From: Antrodiella citrinella
Lineage: Eukaryota; Basidiomycota; Agaricomycetes; Polyporales; Steccherinaceae
Assembly (NCBI GenBank): GCA_004802725.1
Contig: SGPM01000035.1
Location: forward strand, 1 to 64,000
Length of the DNA stretch: 64,000 nucleotides
Reading direction: 5' to 3'
Shown here: piece after piece, positions 9,601 through 22,392 of the stretch
How the letters are laid out: each line of letters begins with the position of its first letter
Numbering within the stretch: position 1 is the first letter of the stretch
Position numbers and translations under genes: made by a program
Notes under the pieces: generated by a model
The model's input: the letters and a program-made list of their open reading frames with translations, nothing else
Told to the model about the DNA's origin: nothing
Databases searched by the model: none

Positions 9601-12600
9601 TACCGTGCCACCAGTCACCTCCAGATTTGGAGGGACTCGCGACAATCATGACGTTCTCACCGAACGCTATCCAAAAGTCAGCTATGCATACGACGAAGAT
9701 GGAACCTGGAACATACAGAGATCCTCCGGCCGTTGTCCCTCGTATGCGTACAATGAACGGACGCGATACTCTGTATCCGAGAACCAGCATTCAAATCTAT
9801 GCGTGCAACGAATACCAGCCACTTACGAATTGACTTGTCCACGTCGTCAAGGGGATCAGCAGTGTCCTCCACTTGAATGTGAGGAACCGGAGCAGCAGCA
9901 GGCTCTTCGTCCTCTTCAGCCATCGAGGGCATATGCTCATGTGAATTACCACCGTCGGCAGCCAACCCAGCATACCAATCAACAGAATCCCGATTACTTG
10001 ATTTCGAGCTGTCACCCCCAGTGACGAGTGGTGGCAAAGGAAGTGACGATAGCGACTGAGGCGGGGATAGAGGATCCGCGGAAACAGCCGTGTTGATGTG
10101 CGGTGGCGGAGCAGTGTCGCCGAGGACCTTGCCAGACAAAGCAGAGCCGCTACGGTCGTTAGTCTGTGCCTTCTTCAGTCTGGCTCCGGCCTGAATGGAA
10201 GAAAGAAGAGCACTCATGGTCTGCGGAGGTGCAGGAGCACCACCAGCAGGTGGCCCTGGTGCAGGAGCGGGTGCAGGGGGAGCCATCATAGCTGGGGGTG
10301 CAGAGGGAGGCGGAGGTGGTGGGGCAGGAGGACTGAAAGTGGAAGCGGAAGGCGTTTGAGGTGCAGACGGACCAGGCGCGTTACCAGGCGCAGCAGACTG
10401 AGGTCTCGATGGCGGTATGATGTTACCAAACAGTTGCTGAGCAAGTCTGTTACGAGTATCACGAGATGAGTCCAACTCGTCTTCGCTGTCGTCGTCGTCT
10501 TCCGCTTCCTTGATGTCATCCCAGTCGTCCTCGCTGTCCGCCGGAGCAGTGTGGTACGCCGTCTTCACTGCTGGAGGTGCAGGACTCTTCGTTGGGGGCG
10601 GCACGATTGGTGTGGCGGCAGCAGGCGGTTGACCCTTGAAGAAGGGATTGGTGCTCCCGTTAGCAGACGAGGGAGATGCAGCTGCTGGAGTAGATCCCTC
10701 GGCCATCATGCGACTGAATGGGTTCGTCTTCGCCTTGTCAGCGGCGGGACTACTCGTCGCGGCTGCGGGTGGTGCAACTGGAGGCGGCGGCGGCGGCGGC
10801 GGTGGGGGCGCTGCTTCCACTGGAGGTGACACGACTGGGGGCGCGGGGGGAGGCGCAGACGCGACAGGTGCAGGAGGAGGTACGGGGGTACGACTTACAG
10901 TGGCTTGCTGACGACGCGCCTGAATCTCCTCGTCAAGACGTTTAGCAGCCTCTGCCTCCTCGATTTCCAACTGGCGCAACCTCTCCATGCGCTCTTCTCG
11001 AGCCCTGCGCACGGCAGCTTCCCGTGCACGGAAAATTTCTTCCTCAGGATCAACCTCAGGTACAGCAGGGGGCACACGTGGAGGAGGAGGAGCTGCAACA
11101 ACTGGAGGCGCGACTGGCACAGGAGGTGCAGCGGGAGAACGAGCTACAACTGGAGGTTTCACAGCAGGTGCCTTCCGTGGAGGAGGAGGCGCAGGTGCGC
11201 GTGACTTCGGTGCTGGCGGTACTACCTTAGGTGCAGGGGGAGGTGCAGCAGGTGTAGGTGCGGAAGGAGGTGTAGATGAGGTTGGTGTAGTGGGTGAGCC
11301 TTCCTTCAAAGCCTTCTCCCCTTCCAGCCTCTCTCGCCGGAGCCTTTCTCTCTCCTCAGCATTTCTCTCAGCTGCCTGTGCCTTCTCTTCGGCCTCTTTC
11401 TTTTCCTTAGCCAAGCGGTCTTCCACGCTAGTGTCCAGCTTTGTAGAAGGTCCAGGAGTCGTCACACCAAGAGCAGCCATACGTTCCTGCATGCGACGCT
11501 GAGCTTCTGCTTGAATAAACGCCTTGCGTTGTTCGGGTGACATGTTCTTCAGATTGGCAGCAGGTGATGCGGACGAGGCGGGTGCAGGCGGAGGTGGTCG
11601 AGCTACACTGTTTGCTGGAGGAGCAGAGGGTGGTGGCGGAGGCGGAGTTCGCGCAACAGGAGGAGAACTGGGCCTGTCGTAATCACGTTCGCGACCACCA
11701 CCGCGTGAATATGGCCTGTCGCGGTCGAATTCAGATCTATCCTTCTCTCGATAATCCCGGTCCCTGTCCCTGTCTCGCTCGTCACGATCCCTGTCGTAAG
11801 AGGACTTGTAATCGTCGCGGTCGTCGCGGTCGTATCGCGAGTTATACGAGTCACGATCGTTAAACTTTCCAAAGCGATCATTGCGACGATCTCTTTCCTT
11901 GTCCCATTCGCGCTCCTCTCTCTTCTTCCTCACTTCTCTATCCGCTATCTTCCTCTCCAACTCCGGTACGCGCTCATGCATCAAGTTAAGTAGCTCGCGT
12001 TCGAGACGACGTCTGTCCTCGTCCTTTGTCGTGCTCCTCGGCCCTCGAGATACGTATTCAAGATCTTCCTGTACTCGCTTGATGCGATACTTGAGGTCGG
12101 ACATCTCCCGTTCCAGAGCTTCATCCTCCGCAGTGCGTGAGGCCGACTCAGAAGCAGAGCGATCAAGCATCTTCGCCGTGTTCTCCAATTGACGCTTCAT
12201 ATCGTCCAGGTCAGCTGAGGGACTGTTGCTTTCGCTAGCCGTCCGAATGGCACTCCTATCCACGTGACGCGAACGGGGCTGGTAGAAGCCACCAGGAGGG
12301 CTGCTATCATCAGTGTACTTGTAGACGGTAGCATCTTGACGACCGCCAGCACCAGGAGCAGATGAACTGTTGAAAGAACGCTCCTTCAGCTTCGATACTG
12401 GGCCGGCGTCGTATCCGGGAGAGCGGGCGCGAGACGTCGTGTCATGTTTAAGGATGTCTTTCAGGAAGTTTACTGACGTGTCAAGGTCACGATGAGAAGG
12501 CGGAATGAGTTCCTCGGGGAGTTCGTCTGGCAGCTGGTTGCCGTTCAGACCTATATAGCAGATTCATGTCAAATGTAAAATGGGAGGTATTATGAACACA

Positions 12601-13465
12601 TACAACGGTAGATGAGGCCCATGGCGACGTGGAACTCTGCCAAGTTGAGCTTGCCACGGTTGTCTGCGTCAGCAAGACTCCAGATCTTGGCAAGGTCATT
12701 CTTGTCCAACCCACTCTGACCGAACACGTCCAGCGCCGTCTGACCCGAGATGAAGCCCTCACCACGATCCCAAGCCCTGAAGATCTGATCATAGTTCTTC
12801 TTCTCCGCCTTACTCAAAGCCCATGGGATCTTCGGTGTGGCACTGCCTCGCTGGTTCTGGTTGTGCTGCATGAACGACTGCTGCAAACTGACACTTGGCT
12901 GCTGCTGCAATTGTGGGGCACCCGCCGAGTTGTACGGGAGCGATGGATTCGCCGGGAGGAACGTGCTTGCCATCATCTGTAGACGAGGGTCGATGAAGCC
13001 AGTCTGTTGAGGCAAGAGAGGACGCATGCCACCAGCGCCGCCTCCGAACCCGGTAGCTTGCGCGGACAGAGGGGCCGGCGAAGGACTCAGAAACGATCGG
13101 TTTACTTGAGGCGACGGATTTCCCAGATAGCTTCCAGTCGCGTTCTGTTGGAATTGCTGCGGAATTTGAGGCACGGGCGGTGGTCGCTGCTGCTGGAAGT
13201 TGCCTCCCTGGAAGCCAGTGGGCTGAGGCTGGAAACCCGTTGGCTGCGACTGAAGTCCCATAGGTGGAGGTTGCTGGTACCCTTGTCCTGGAAATCCAGT
13301 CGGCTGAGGCTGTTGGAACTGTGGAGGACGGGGAGGTTGCTGGCCAGGAAAGCCTGTTGGCTGCGGTGCGATCCCGCCTTGGGGAAAGCCTTGCTGCTGT
13401 TGGAACTGCTGAGGATTATACCCCGTCTGCATCGGATATTGATACCCCTGCCCCCATTGCGCCAT
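6647..13465 (-). CDS. Intersectin/Cin1-type endocytic scaffold: EH, coiled coil, WH2, two SH3, RhoGEF (DH) and PH domains
   Basis: Order from the N terminus: Gln/Pro-rich stretch with repeated QPTGF motifs (residues 1-200), EH domain with an EF-hand loop DADNRGKLNLAEF (about 208-286), charged coiled coil and Arg/Asp repeats, long polyproline tracts, acidic patch DSEDDWDD, WH2-like actin-binding motif SALLSSIQAG...LKKA (near 1065), then two SH3 domains (SLYAYEGQRPEDLSF and ALYDYTGSNPDELPF cores). After a 178-nt intron (9315-9138) come an acidic/Ser-rich linker, a DH domain (FEFIATEAAYVRDL...) and a PH domain ending at 6647. The whole is about 2000 residues. Such proteins couple endocytic coat assembly to actin and Rho/Cdc42 signalling at the plasma membrane; this full layout matches Cryptococcus Cin1, while Pan1 has only the first part. 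The start at 13465 opens the QPTGF region. Reading 9108-6647 as a separate gene (first ATG near 9108) is the alternative; matching intron phase argues for one gene. Confidence 0.85.
9138..9315 (-). promoter_or_regulatory. Intron with immediate stop if retained (short-isoform switch candidate)
   Basis: The donor GAG G|GTTAGT follows the last residues of the second SH3 domain, and the acceptor TCTAG|TG leads into the RhoGEF half. Both borders are phase 1, so splicing keeps the frame. If the intron is kept, the second codon is TAG (9313-9311) and the protein ends cleanly after the SH3 domain. At 178 nt it is about three times longer than its neighbours. Confidence 0.55.
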
Positions 13466-14192
13466 CGTGAGAGTCGTCGAGAATGTCGAGCGGAAATGTC
13501 GAGCTCAACGTCGTGGTCGGTGATGAAGACTCAGAAGAGGGAAATGAGCAGACATGCGGGTGTCTCAGGCGCCCAAAATGGGAGTAATCGCTTACATGTC
13601 ATCGCCTCCACTCATACTCTTTCGAATTCAAGTTGATTCACATGAGTTCAAGTTCTTGGTAAAAGTACACAGTCAGAGAGGCAGAAGCTTGCCTCCATAC
13701 CGCTCCTAGCGTGTAGGAAGTCCAGAAAGACATAGAAATTCTGAACATGGAGAACGACGGCGTGGACCAGAATGGACCAATCTCAACGCGACGCCATCGT
13801 ATCTCGACGTTCTCAAAATCATCCCGACATCGCCGAACTGTCAGAACTCGAGAGATAGGTTGGGTCGTGCGGTGGGCGGACTGTAGAGTTGTATAAGTAC
13901 CTGTATGATTTCGTACGCTAAAATGATTACCTTCTGCACCGAGATCAGCCACGGAGGCTGGTCTCACCGCCGACTCGGATAGACATGGTTTGCCTGAGCT
14001 GGTAAGACCGTTCTCGTCGTGAAAATCAGGTGACTTGCACGTAACCATTGTCGAATATCACAGCCATTATAAGTATACGTACATACAGCAGACCAATGAA
14101 TGATCCTTCTAAGTATGAGCAAGAAAATCGGCATGCGTAACCAAAGTGCGGGTATGTACATATGTTATGGGATAAACCATCTTGCGGAAGGA
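13466..14192. other. Upstream region of the intersectin gene and 3' flank of the multikinase gene
   Basis: No gene is recognised. Frames of up to 136 codons on the minus strand lack recognisable protein character. Confidence 0.5.
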
Positions 14193-15766
14193 TCAAGAGG
14201 CTGTCTTCACCGTAGCCTCCACCTCTACAATGCGTCCTTTGAGTAACCGGATCGTCGTGTCCATGCCAGTGAGCAGGCTCTGATCAGGACCACGCCCCGG
14301 CAAGACATACGTATGCGCAAAATCAATGATCTTCACGCAATACGCCCGCCCAATCTTCTTTTCCGTCTCGTCGTCGTCGTCCTCATCCTCGTCCTCATCC
14401 GAATCGTCGTCTTCGTCGTCGAGGAACTCGCCTTCAGCCTCCAACCTAATGCCCTCTGCCGCGCGCTCCCAATCCGCTTCATAGATCACCAGCAGGCTCC
14501 CGCCGACCATCCGCATCTCTACCTGCGCCACCGCGTCTCGGATCTCCTCCACATTGTGCAGTATCCCGCGCAGGATCGGCAAGAGTGTGTGTGCGGGAAG
14601 GCCTGTGCCGTCCGAAGGTATCAGCTGCGACTCCACGGAGACATCCTCCTCTTCATCAGCAGAAGGCGCGGAGGTAGAAGCTTGTGGTGGTGCAGGTAAC
14701 GTCGACGCCGGAAAGAACCTCGCAAATGCGGACGGGAGGTCATCCTTCTTCAGCGTCTTGCCGTACTCTCGTGAGGTGTTGATCGGTACGCCCGCTGCCA
14801 GGTCGTGAATCTGCGACCAAGGGATCAGCGCCCAGCACCATTTGAGATGACTGAACAATGAAAGAGAGAGACGCACTTGGAACCCTGTGATCCGAATTCC
14901 GGTCTCAAAGGACGTCGTGTCCCGCGCTGTTTTCTCCATCCGCGCTTTCTTCTCTGGCGTAGCCTCTTCGTCGTATAAGACTGTACCGAGTTTCAGATCC
15001 AAGATACTTGGCTTGGAGAACGATTGTGTGAGGTTTTCGAGTACGATGGACTGTGAATATCAGAGGTAGGTAAGTCATTGCGATGCAAGGGCGGAGACGA
15101 TGTGGAGTATTGAAAAATGCCAAGGAAGAAGGACATTGCGCTCAACAGCCAAGAACAGCTTTGCAACGGCCGATGTCCCCGGGACGAGGGCACCGCTAAC
15201 CGTGGAGGCGATCTTGGAACGCTCAGAGGGCCATCGAGGGCGAGGGGCTTCAAAGTGACCCTTGGACCGTGCGCGAGTCGAACACAACGACGATGTTCGT
15301 AGACAAAGCGGGAGCCATGAAACGCGTTGAAAGGCTCAAAGAAGTGATCATGAAGATTAGAACGCAACAGGAGTCCGAAAGACGATCCCCACGCGAACAC
15401 CCCTCGATGGTGTTCGAAGACAAGCGGAAAAGACCACTCGTCTTTATCCCTCCGATCATCTTTCGTTGACCGCAAATGCGTTATCCCATTCCCATTTACC
15501 TCTGTGCTGCCTCCCACCTCCAACTGCCCCTCGAGCTTGAGCGTGCCGTAGAACTTGGGGATGAACGGTCGCAGGGGCGCGAATCCTGGGTCGGAGCCCA
15601 CGGATTGGTAGAAGGAGATCTCGACGGGGAGGGCGGGTTTGATGAGGAGCGAGCCATCTTCGGAGGTCATGACGCCTCCATGTCCGCCGACTTGAGAAGC
15701 AAGGGAAGCGTGTCCGCGCAATGGAGGAGAGGAGCGTGGCGTAGCGTCGGCGTCGGCGTCGGACAT
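14193..15766 (-). CDS. IPK2: Inositol polyphosphate multikinase (IPK2/ARG82 family)
   Basis: The family signature PxxxDxKxG is present as PSILDLKLG, followed by the substrate-loop region RDTTSFETGIRITGFQ, GGSLLVIYE and the metal/ATP motif VKIIDFAHT near the C terminus. An acidic insert (DDEDDDSDEDEDEDDDD) precedes the last motif, as in many fungal members. The enzyme phosphorylates Ins(1,4,5)P3 to higher inositol phosphates, acts largely in the nucleus, and in yeast also serves the ArgR/Mcm1 transcription complex. The start MSDADADATP at 15766 was chosen because the conserved GGHGG...KPALPVEISFYQ block follows about 20 residues later. Exon 1 ends at 15500 (GSTE|GTAAAT) and joins SIVLENLT at 15050, both phase 0, across an unusually long intron of about 449 nt. 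A short intron of about 60 nt follows GITGFQ. Length is about 350 aa. Confidence 0.9.
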
Positions 15767-16940
15767 GGTCGCTGCTCGTCGTGTGATCGGAAACGTTGGA
15801 AATTGATCGAGTAGTGGTCGCCGTTGGAGGCAGTGTCGCGTTTGGGAGTAGATTGTCTTGGAAAACAAGTCGAGCTGTGAACGACGTAGGAAAAAGGAAC
15901 GCGTATCCAGCCACTCTAGGTCTTCTTCTTGGCAGTGACAGATCATTTGCCGAGCGGACTGAAAGTGCGACTTTTACCAATGTCGGCGAGCTGTATCATG
16001 CATAGACGAGAGATGGCTATTCCAGTCACGTTAATCTGGAGGACGTGATGTCTTTCATGTGGATGACGGGACGTTGTGTGGAGGACTGCAAGTTCGAGAG
16101 CCTGTCGTCTGTCGTCCGCCGTGACTGCGGAAGTACGGATAGGATTTCATAACGAGAAAAGAGGACCACTCGCACTTCGAGATTGAATCACGTTCATCGT
16201 CTCATTCATCCGATATTGGTATGTACATAGCCACAACATGTATTGAACGTTCGAAAGACCTGGGCGATCGACAATGGTCTTTACGTCGTGCTTATGGACG
16301 TAGAAGAACGCACGAGCATCGACACACACCGCCCTGGATTGCGCGGGTCGTGCGTGGGGCCTCAAGTGAGTCACACAGCAGTCTGTCTTCCCAGTGCGGG
16401 ATGGGATGCTACGTCCACTGAGTCGCAACTCTCGAAGGGGTCCAATTCGCCTTCACCTACGGCAAGATCCTGACAGAGCTTACGGCTGTAGACTTGTGAT
16501 GTACAGTGAGGGTTCGGGTTTTGGTGACAGCTTCCTGCATTTGTGGGCGGATGAGTAGAATCGTGTACTTGGGAGCGCGTGCAGTCAAGTAATAATGCAG
16601 TGCACGTTCATTGTGTCCTGAATGCTCAGCAGCTGAGCCATTGCAATCGCGCACTGCGCATGCCATTTGAAGACCGCGCATCTCGACGGCGATTGGCAGG
16701 CTTTGACGGCTTTACGAGAAAGACTTCGGAGATTTGACATGGTGTTTGCTGTATGCGGATGAACAAAGTCTTCCTGAATTCATCTTTGTATTGCTGAAGC
16801 CATCTGAGTGAGCGTCTGTGTATGAGATCACATCTACAAAAATCCACGCACTGTCCAATTCCCTGTTTCCGATGAGTAGTATCTACACGATCCCGAAGAG
16901 AGTCCTGTATTCCAGAGTCCGAACATAGGCGTTCAACACT
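15767..16940. other. Intergenic region, no gene recognised
   Basis: About 1.2 kb between the multikinase start and the 3' end of the next minus-strand gene. Only short, non-protein-like frames are present. Confidence 0.5.
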
Positions 16941-18716
16941 TCAAACCGCCTTCATCATCCTGTGACCTTCGTCCTTTCCATTCTCCATACCATGCATGCT
17001 CGCTGGGATTTTGACGATTCCCGGGATAGTGCTCTGACCAGAGCCCACCAAATTAGCAGCGACGTTCCAAGCCGCACCCACCGTACCCAGCCCTCCAGTT
17101 GACCCACTACCCACGACGACAGGTGAGACCGACCCAGAACTCGACGGCGACACCACGCCGCGCCATCTCCCCACTTTTGCGCACACCTCCGCCTGCTCCA
17201 ACAACGCGTGATATAATCCCTCGCTGAAACCAACGCACTGCAGGCCGACACAAGCTACCTTGAGAGCACCGCACGCGTACAGCTGCGCCGTCTCGTACAC
17301 GTTCTGCGGGGACGTGTTCTTCCGACCAGAGAGCGTTTCTTTGATAATCGTCTGAGATGTTGCGGAGGAGAGAAGAGTACTATACTCAGAAGAAGATAGA
17401 GAGGCGAGGTGGAAGGGTTTGTACAGCCCGGCGTAGTACCATTTGTTCTCCTTATTGTAGAAACATTCTACAACAGCGAGAAGGGTCAGTGTCTGGTCGA
17501 ACAGCACAGCCATTAAAATCATACCCATTGGTTTGCTACATTTTGCCACAAGATCAACAGGGATCCAACGGTGTGCAGTCGAGACCCGTGGATTGGTCAC
17601 ACATTTGAACGCGGGGGTGAGGAAGTAGCCATGCTCCTCTCTTTCAGGACACCAAGACGTCGTGCTTTCTTGGAAAACACGATAATTGACCAGCCTGCGT
17701 AGACTTGAGAAAATGAATCTCATCAATACAAAACACGCTTACTGTGCTTTCAAATCCTATGTGAAGGCGAAATATCAGCATCGAGAAGGTTCAGAGCACG
17801 GGATATACTGACCCCTTGAACAGTTCCCAAGAAATCATGAATGCTGAATGGCGGTGGTATCACGATGGGAATAAGGGTATCTGTGGGCATATTCGACGGA
17901 ATGGGCAAATCAGCTAAGATAGCGTGGCGCGCTTTCATCCTCTCTTCCGGCTCCATGGTATCATCCTGAGTCTGTGTTAGACAAGTATAGTAACTCGACA
18001 CAACGCCTGCACGTACTGTTGTGAACACGTTGGGTTCTTGCGGAAGAACTGGAGTGACTGCAGTCGGAATTGCGATTTTGACCTCAGAGAGGACCTCTGA
18101 ATCCTCTTCAACGAATGGGAATCCCTATATGCGTGTTGAATTCTTCCTCAACTGCAGAGCGAAACAAAGCGCATACCTTCAACGTCTGTTCAGCCATCTC
18201 ATTGAACCTCGGCGTATCTAATGCGCTCATACTCTCCTGCTTCGTTCTCAACACGTCCACGTCTAACTTCAACGCCTTGTTTGCAGCTTCCAAAGAGGAT
18301 ATCTTGTCCAGCAGCTTTCCCCTCTGCGCCGCAAACACCTCAGTGGTCTCCTTGCTCCTGTTCGCAGTGTCGAGGAAGTCCAAGCTCATCTTCATCTCAT
18401 CCTTCTCGCGCTCAAGCTTATGAATGGTCTGTTCTTTGGCGCGGATGGAGGCGCATGCAGACTGGAGGCGGTAGACGGCGACGTCGCGTGCGGTGAGTGC
18501 GTCGACGACATGAAGTTTGTCAAGATGCACGTCAAGGGAATTGTACTGGTCGTGATAACAGAAGGCATTGTACTGTAAAAAGTAGCGCATATAGTCAGTA
18601 TTTGGGAAGCTCAAGGGACCGGAGGATGAAATTACCTCTGGACCTGGCGCCGTTTCTGCAGACAGCTGGGGTGGAATGAACATAAGAGGACTACGGGTGT
18701 TAGAAACGTCCGGCAT
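16941..18716 (-). CDS. Coiled-coil protein with a basidiomycete C-terminal domain resembling DUF6697
   Basis: The N-terminal third (after the short exon MPDVSNTRSPLMF) is a long coiled coil with heptad-like Leu/Lys/Glu patterning. The C-terminal half carries a compact block: WCPEREEHGYFLTP, TNPRVSTAHRW, ECFYNKENKWYYAGLY and GRKNTSPQNVYETAQLY, ending in a Gly/Ser-rich tail. I recall this block from the fungal family DUF6697, whose function is unknown, but did not search it. Introns are short and GT-AG, for example between APGPE and YNAFCYHDQY, and the one between KPM and ECFYNKE. The ATG at 18716 is the first in frame; the frame opens earlier only at a TTG. No membrane segment or signal peptide is seen. 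Confidence 0.7.
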
Positions 18717-19134
18717 GACGAAGATATGCAAGTGACGCTGTGATGATTAGGAAACCAACGTGGAGGCGAGAAGCAAGAGGGAAGTAAGGTGCGACTGGCG
18801 CGACAAAGGCTTTTATACCACGCACGCCACATGCATAACCATCCGAGAAACATAAATCAACGAGACAGAGCGTTTAACCAGATCTGAGCATGAAGCATCC
18901 ATATTCCCAGAGGCCAGAGGTTCCAGATACGCAATCCGCAATAGATTTCGCGGGCAGTACATCTATATTTCCCGAGTACATTATAGGCATCCATAGAGTA
19001 GGAAATCGTTTTGGATAGTCAACAGACCAAATACGCCAGAGTCTGGCATGATTGCAAGAGAGCCAACCCCATGCAGCGAGCAGGGCCATGAAGGTACAGA
19101 GTAGAACGGCACATTGGGGGGAACCTTAACCCTT
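18717..19134. other. Intergenic: 3' flank of RSM27 and promoter of the coiled-coil gene
   Basis: No additional gene is recognised in about 420 bp. Confidence 0.45.
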
Positions 19135-19528
19135 CTACCGTCTCCTGTTCGAGCGACGACTGTCCGCTGTAGAGAAAAAGACAAGTGATAAGCGATACGA
19201 CCAGACTCTTGCATAGAGAATGCTTTGAGATGGAAAGAAACGCACCCTTCGTCTTCGCTTTCTTCGGCGCACCCTTTCCTCTCTTCTTCTTGTCCTGCAC
19301 ATCCTGTAATCGCTGCTCCTCCTCAGAGTCAACAATGTTCCACTCCGGTATCATCTTCTTTATCGTCGCCATGCTCAAGGTCGGTGGGTAGTAGTTGATC
19401 ATGGATGGACCTTGGAGACGACGTCGGAGGTATTTGGCTCCCGTTCGAACAGATGTGGGGTTATATGATGTTTGGAAAATGGAGCATTGCAGCTTTTTGA
19501 GTACTGCAAGCCGCGACGGAAAAGCCAT
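19135..19528 (-). CDS. RSM27: Mitochondrial small-subunit ribosomal protein S33 (Rsm27 family)
   Basis: A protein of about 104 residues in two exons, the usual size for the family. Matching features are an N-terminal LAVLKKLQCSIF, the NPTSVRTGAKYLRRRLQGPS block, a YYPP turn, and the basic KKRGKGAPKKAKTK tail. Rsm27/MRPS33 is a component of the mitoribosomal 37S head. The intron interrupts the tail after AAGACGAAGG, and the second exon encodes only ADSRRSNRRR and the stop. The gene lies head-to-head with SUV3, another mitochondrial RNA-metabolism gene, with 397 bp between the start codons. Confidence 0.9.
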
Positions 19529-19925
19529 GACGAACGAACTTGACGGTGTCGGCGTGGTTTGCCAGCAAGTTGTGTCAATCGAAAAAGGCAAGTACTTGGG
19601 GTCAAAATAGACGTCAATAAAGGCGCACATCGGTGTTGCCTTGTAAGGTAACGGCTTCGGATCCTAACAAGGGTAAACACGGAATAATGAATTTCCAAAT
19701 TGTCGCTGGCAAACTCTGCCGCGGTTGCACACGCGTTGTCTCTATTTCTCGTGTCTTTACACGCAGTTCTCCCTAACGGATCCCTGTGGTGATCGTGTAG
19801 AGTGGAGAACAGAAAAGGTTGAGGATCACAGAGAACGAGGTGCGTTCCTAAGGTCCTGTTATTTGTACCGTACACTGATACCTTTCTCAGGCTGCTATCC
19901 TGTTTCCTCAATCACAAGTACTCGT
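19529..19925. promoter_or_regulatory. Shared divergent promoter region of RSM27 and SUV3
   Basis: 397 bp separate the two ATGs. Both products act in mitochondrial gene expression, so co-regulation from one bidirectional promoter is plausible but not shown. No motif was assigned with confidence. Confidence 0.45.
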
Positions 19926-22392
19926 ATGAAGGCACTGTCCTTCCGTTCCACGGGATTTCACCTCCGCCATGTATTTCAACCGGCCCGACGATCTGCTGTC
20001 ATCACCACCACCATACGCCATCGAAGTGTAACAGCTGGATCGAAGGGCAAAGCAAACTCAAAGGACGGACGGAACTTTGATAAATCTCGATGGGCAAATT
20101 TCTCCGAGCGGGAAACCGGATGGCCTACTCCGCCTGTACCGCCTAAAGTTGAAGAACTTCCCCAAGTTCTCGCAGTTCGTGCTCAGCCGTGGTCGAAATC
20201 TAGTCATGTTCTCCTGCGCCTGATCAGGTTTGGCGTACCAGCGGACGAGGTGCAGCCTGCACTGGCAAAGTTTCTTGCTGCGTTACGCGAGGGTAGAGTC
20301 TTGGAAACGCTGGAGTACGGCGGTGACATGCTGGAGAGTATTTGTTATGACATATCTACCACGCACGAACTCGGGCCTACAGACGTTGTACTCACCCGAC
20401 TCTTCTACGCTTGGGCCTCACATCCGTCAAGTCAAACATACTTGGAGAACGCCGTTTCTATAACCACGCTACGCTCCATACGCGAACTCTTCCGTTGCGC
20501 CGACATGTCTATGCCAGCCGCGGGATTCACCCACACGCGTATCGCTCCACCACGAAAGATCATCATGCATGTAGGACCGACGAACAGTGGCAAGACCCAT
20601 CACGCTCTCCGTGCACTCGCAGCTGCGAAAAGAGGCTGCTACGCGGGTCCTCTGCGTCTTCTTGCGCACGAGATCTTCATGCGGCTGAATAACGGTCAGA
20701 TCGTTCCTCTCGGGGTTGACCCAGGTCCCGTCAAGCCTGATCCCTCTTCACTTATCGAAGGGGCGGATATGGCAGATGGACCAGTCGTGAGCAAAGATGG
20801 AGACAAGCGATTTGCGAGACCTTGTAATCTTATCACCGGGGAAGAGCGCATCGCGGTTGCGGAAGACGCCCCGCTGTCGAGCTGCACGGTGGAGATGGCA
20901 CCGATCTTGACACCGCTAGATGTTGCTGTTGTGGATGAGATCCAGATGCTGGCGGACCCGGAAAGAGGTGGCGCATGGGCGAACGCTGTCTTAGGCATCA
21001 CCGCCCACGAGATGCATCTATGTGGTGAAGAAGCTGCGGTCCCTCTCGTGCAGGGCCTGCTGAAGCACACTGGTGACGAAATCATCGTGAATCGGTATGA
21101 GCGGTTGACGCCCCTTCAGGTTGCGAAGACGAGCATGAACGGGAGCCTGCAAAACGTCGAGAAGGGTGACTGTGTTGTTGCCTTCTCTCGCTCGAACATC
21201 TTCAAAACGAAGAACGAGATTGAGCGGTTGACTGGCCTTAAATGCGCCCTCGTGTATGGCGGTCTCCCGGCCGAAGTCAGGAATGAGCAAGCAAAACTGT
21301 TCAATGATCCTAAAAGTGGATACGACGTGATCGTAGGTAGTGACGCCATTGGCATGGGTCTCAATCTGTGAGTTGTCTCGTTCATTTGGTGGAACCTCTG
21401 CTAATGATTTACCTCCACACAGTAAGATTAAACGTGTCATCTTCTCCAGCGTGCACAAGAGCGACGGAAAACGCGAGGTCTTACTCGGAGCGCCGCAAAT
21501 CAAGCAAATCGCTGGACGCGCTGGCCGATATGGATTACATGGCACCGGCGATGGCGGTGTTGCCACCACATTGCATCCCGGCGACCTCCCCATTTTGGCG
21601 AAGGCACTCGCGCTCTCCCCAGAACCAATCCGCTTTGCACACATACGTGCGAACGAGGACAGTTATAAGCGTGTGCAATCTGCCCTCCCTTATCTAGCGA
21701 CGTTCTCCACCATGGTAGAAGCGATAAAGTACGTGGCGAAGATGGACCCGTGGTATCGGATCGAGGATGCTGCCCAGACTGTGTTGGCTACGAGGGAGAT
21801 AGAGACGATCGTGAAGAAGTCGTCGTTGTCACGGGACGAGATGTTCTTGCTGCAGGATGCGCCCGTCGTCTGGCGGCACGAACTGGCGGTCAAGACCCTG
21901 ACCCAGTACCTCCGTATGTACCAAAAGGACATTTACGTGGACGTACGCAAGGCCGTAGAGCAGGTAGGGTTACTGGACAAGCTCAACAAAGTGCTCCGGT
22001 TGGCGGACGAGAAGGACGAAAAGAAGGTCGAGTTGGCTGAGGTCAAGATAGCAGTCATGGCGCTGTGGGAGTTGGAAACCCTACACAAGACACTCTGTGT
22101 GTATCTCTGGCTCTCGTTCCGGCTACCCATCGCGTTCCACGATTACGATGCAGCCCTCGTGTTGAAGGCGAGCACGGAGCGGGCGATTTGGTGGACCCTT
22201 CAGCAGGTCTCCCGTCAAGGTATCACTGTCGCTGACCTCACGGTCAAACATAACCGTCATCCCTCCAAAAGTGCTCCCCAATCTAGAGGACGGTCGAAAG
22301 AGGGCAAATTTGGGCGAGACCGTGACCAAACATCCGATGACCATCGTCTGCCTTTCCACTCGAAGTCGAAGGTATCCAGGGTGGTGTTTTAG
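19926..22392 (+). CDS. SUV3: Mitochondrial ATP-dependent RNA helicase SUV3
   Basis: About 803 residues in two exons (19926-21367 and 21423-22392). The N terminus is rich in Arg, Ser and Thr and poor in acidic residues, as in a mitochondrial presequence. Helicase motifs are clear: Walker A GPTNSGKT near residue 216, DEIQ (motif II) near 337, AFSRSNIF (motif IV region), VGSDAIGMGLNL (motif V) and QIAGRAGR (motif VI). The C-terminal half has the SUV3-type extension. SUV3 unwinds RNA and, with an exoribonuclease, forms the mitochondrial degradosome. The single 55-nt intron falls within motif V. Motif integrity suggests a working enzyme. ATG 19926 gives the presequence; the same frame stays open upstream to about 19725, so a longer N terminus is possible. 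Confidence 0.95.

Noticed and set aside
10098..11863. Several plus-strand Gly/Arg/Trp-rich frames
   Set aside because: Mirror images of the proline/alanine-rich part of the intersectin gene.
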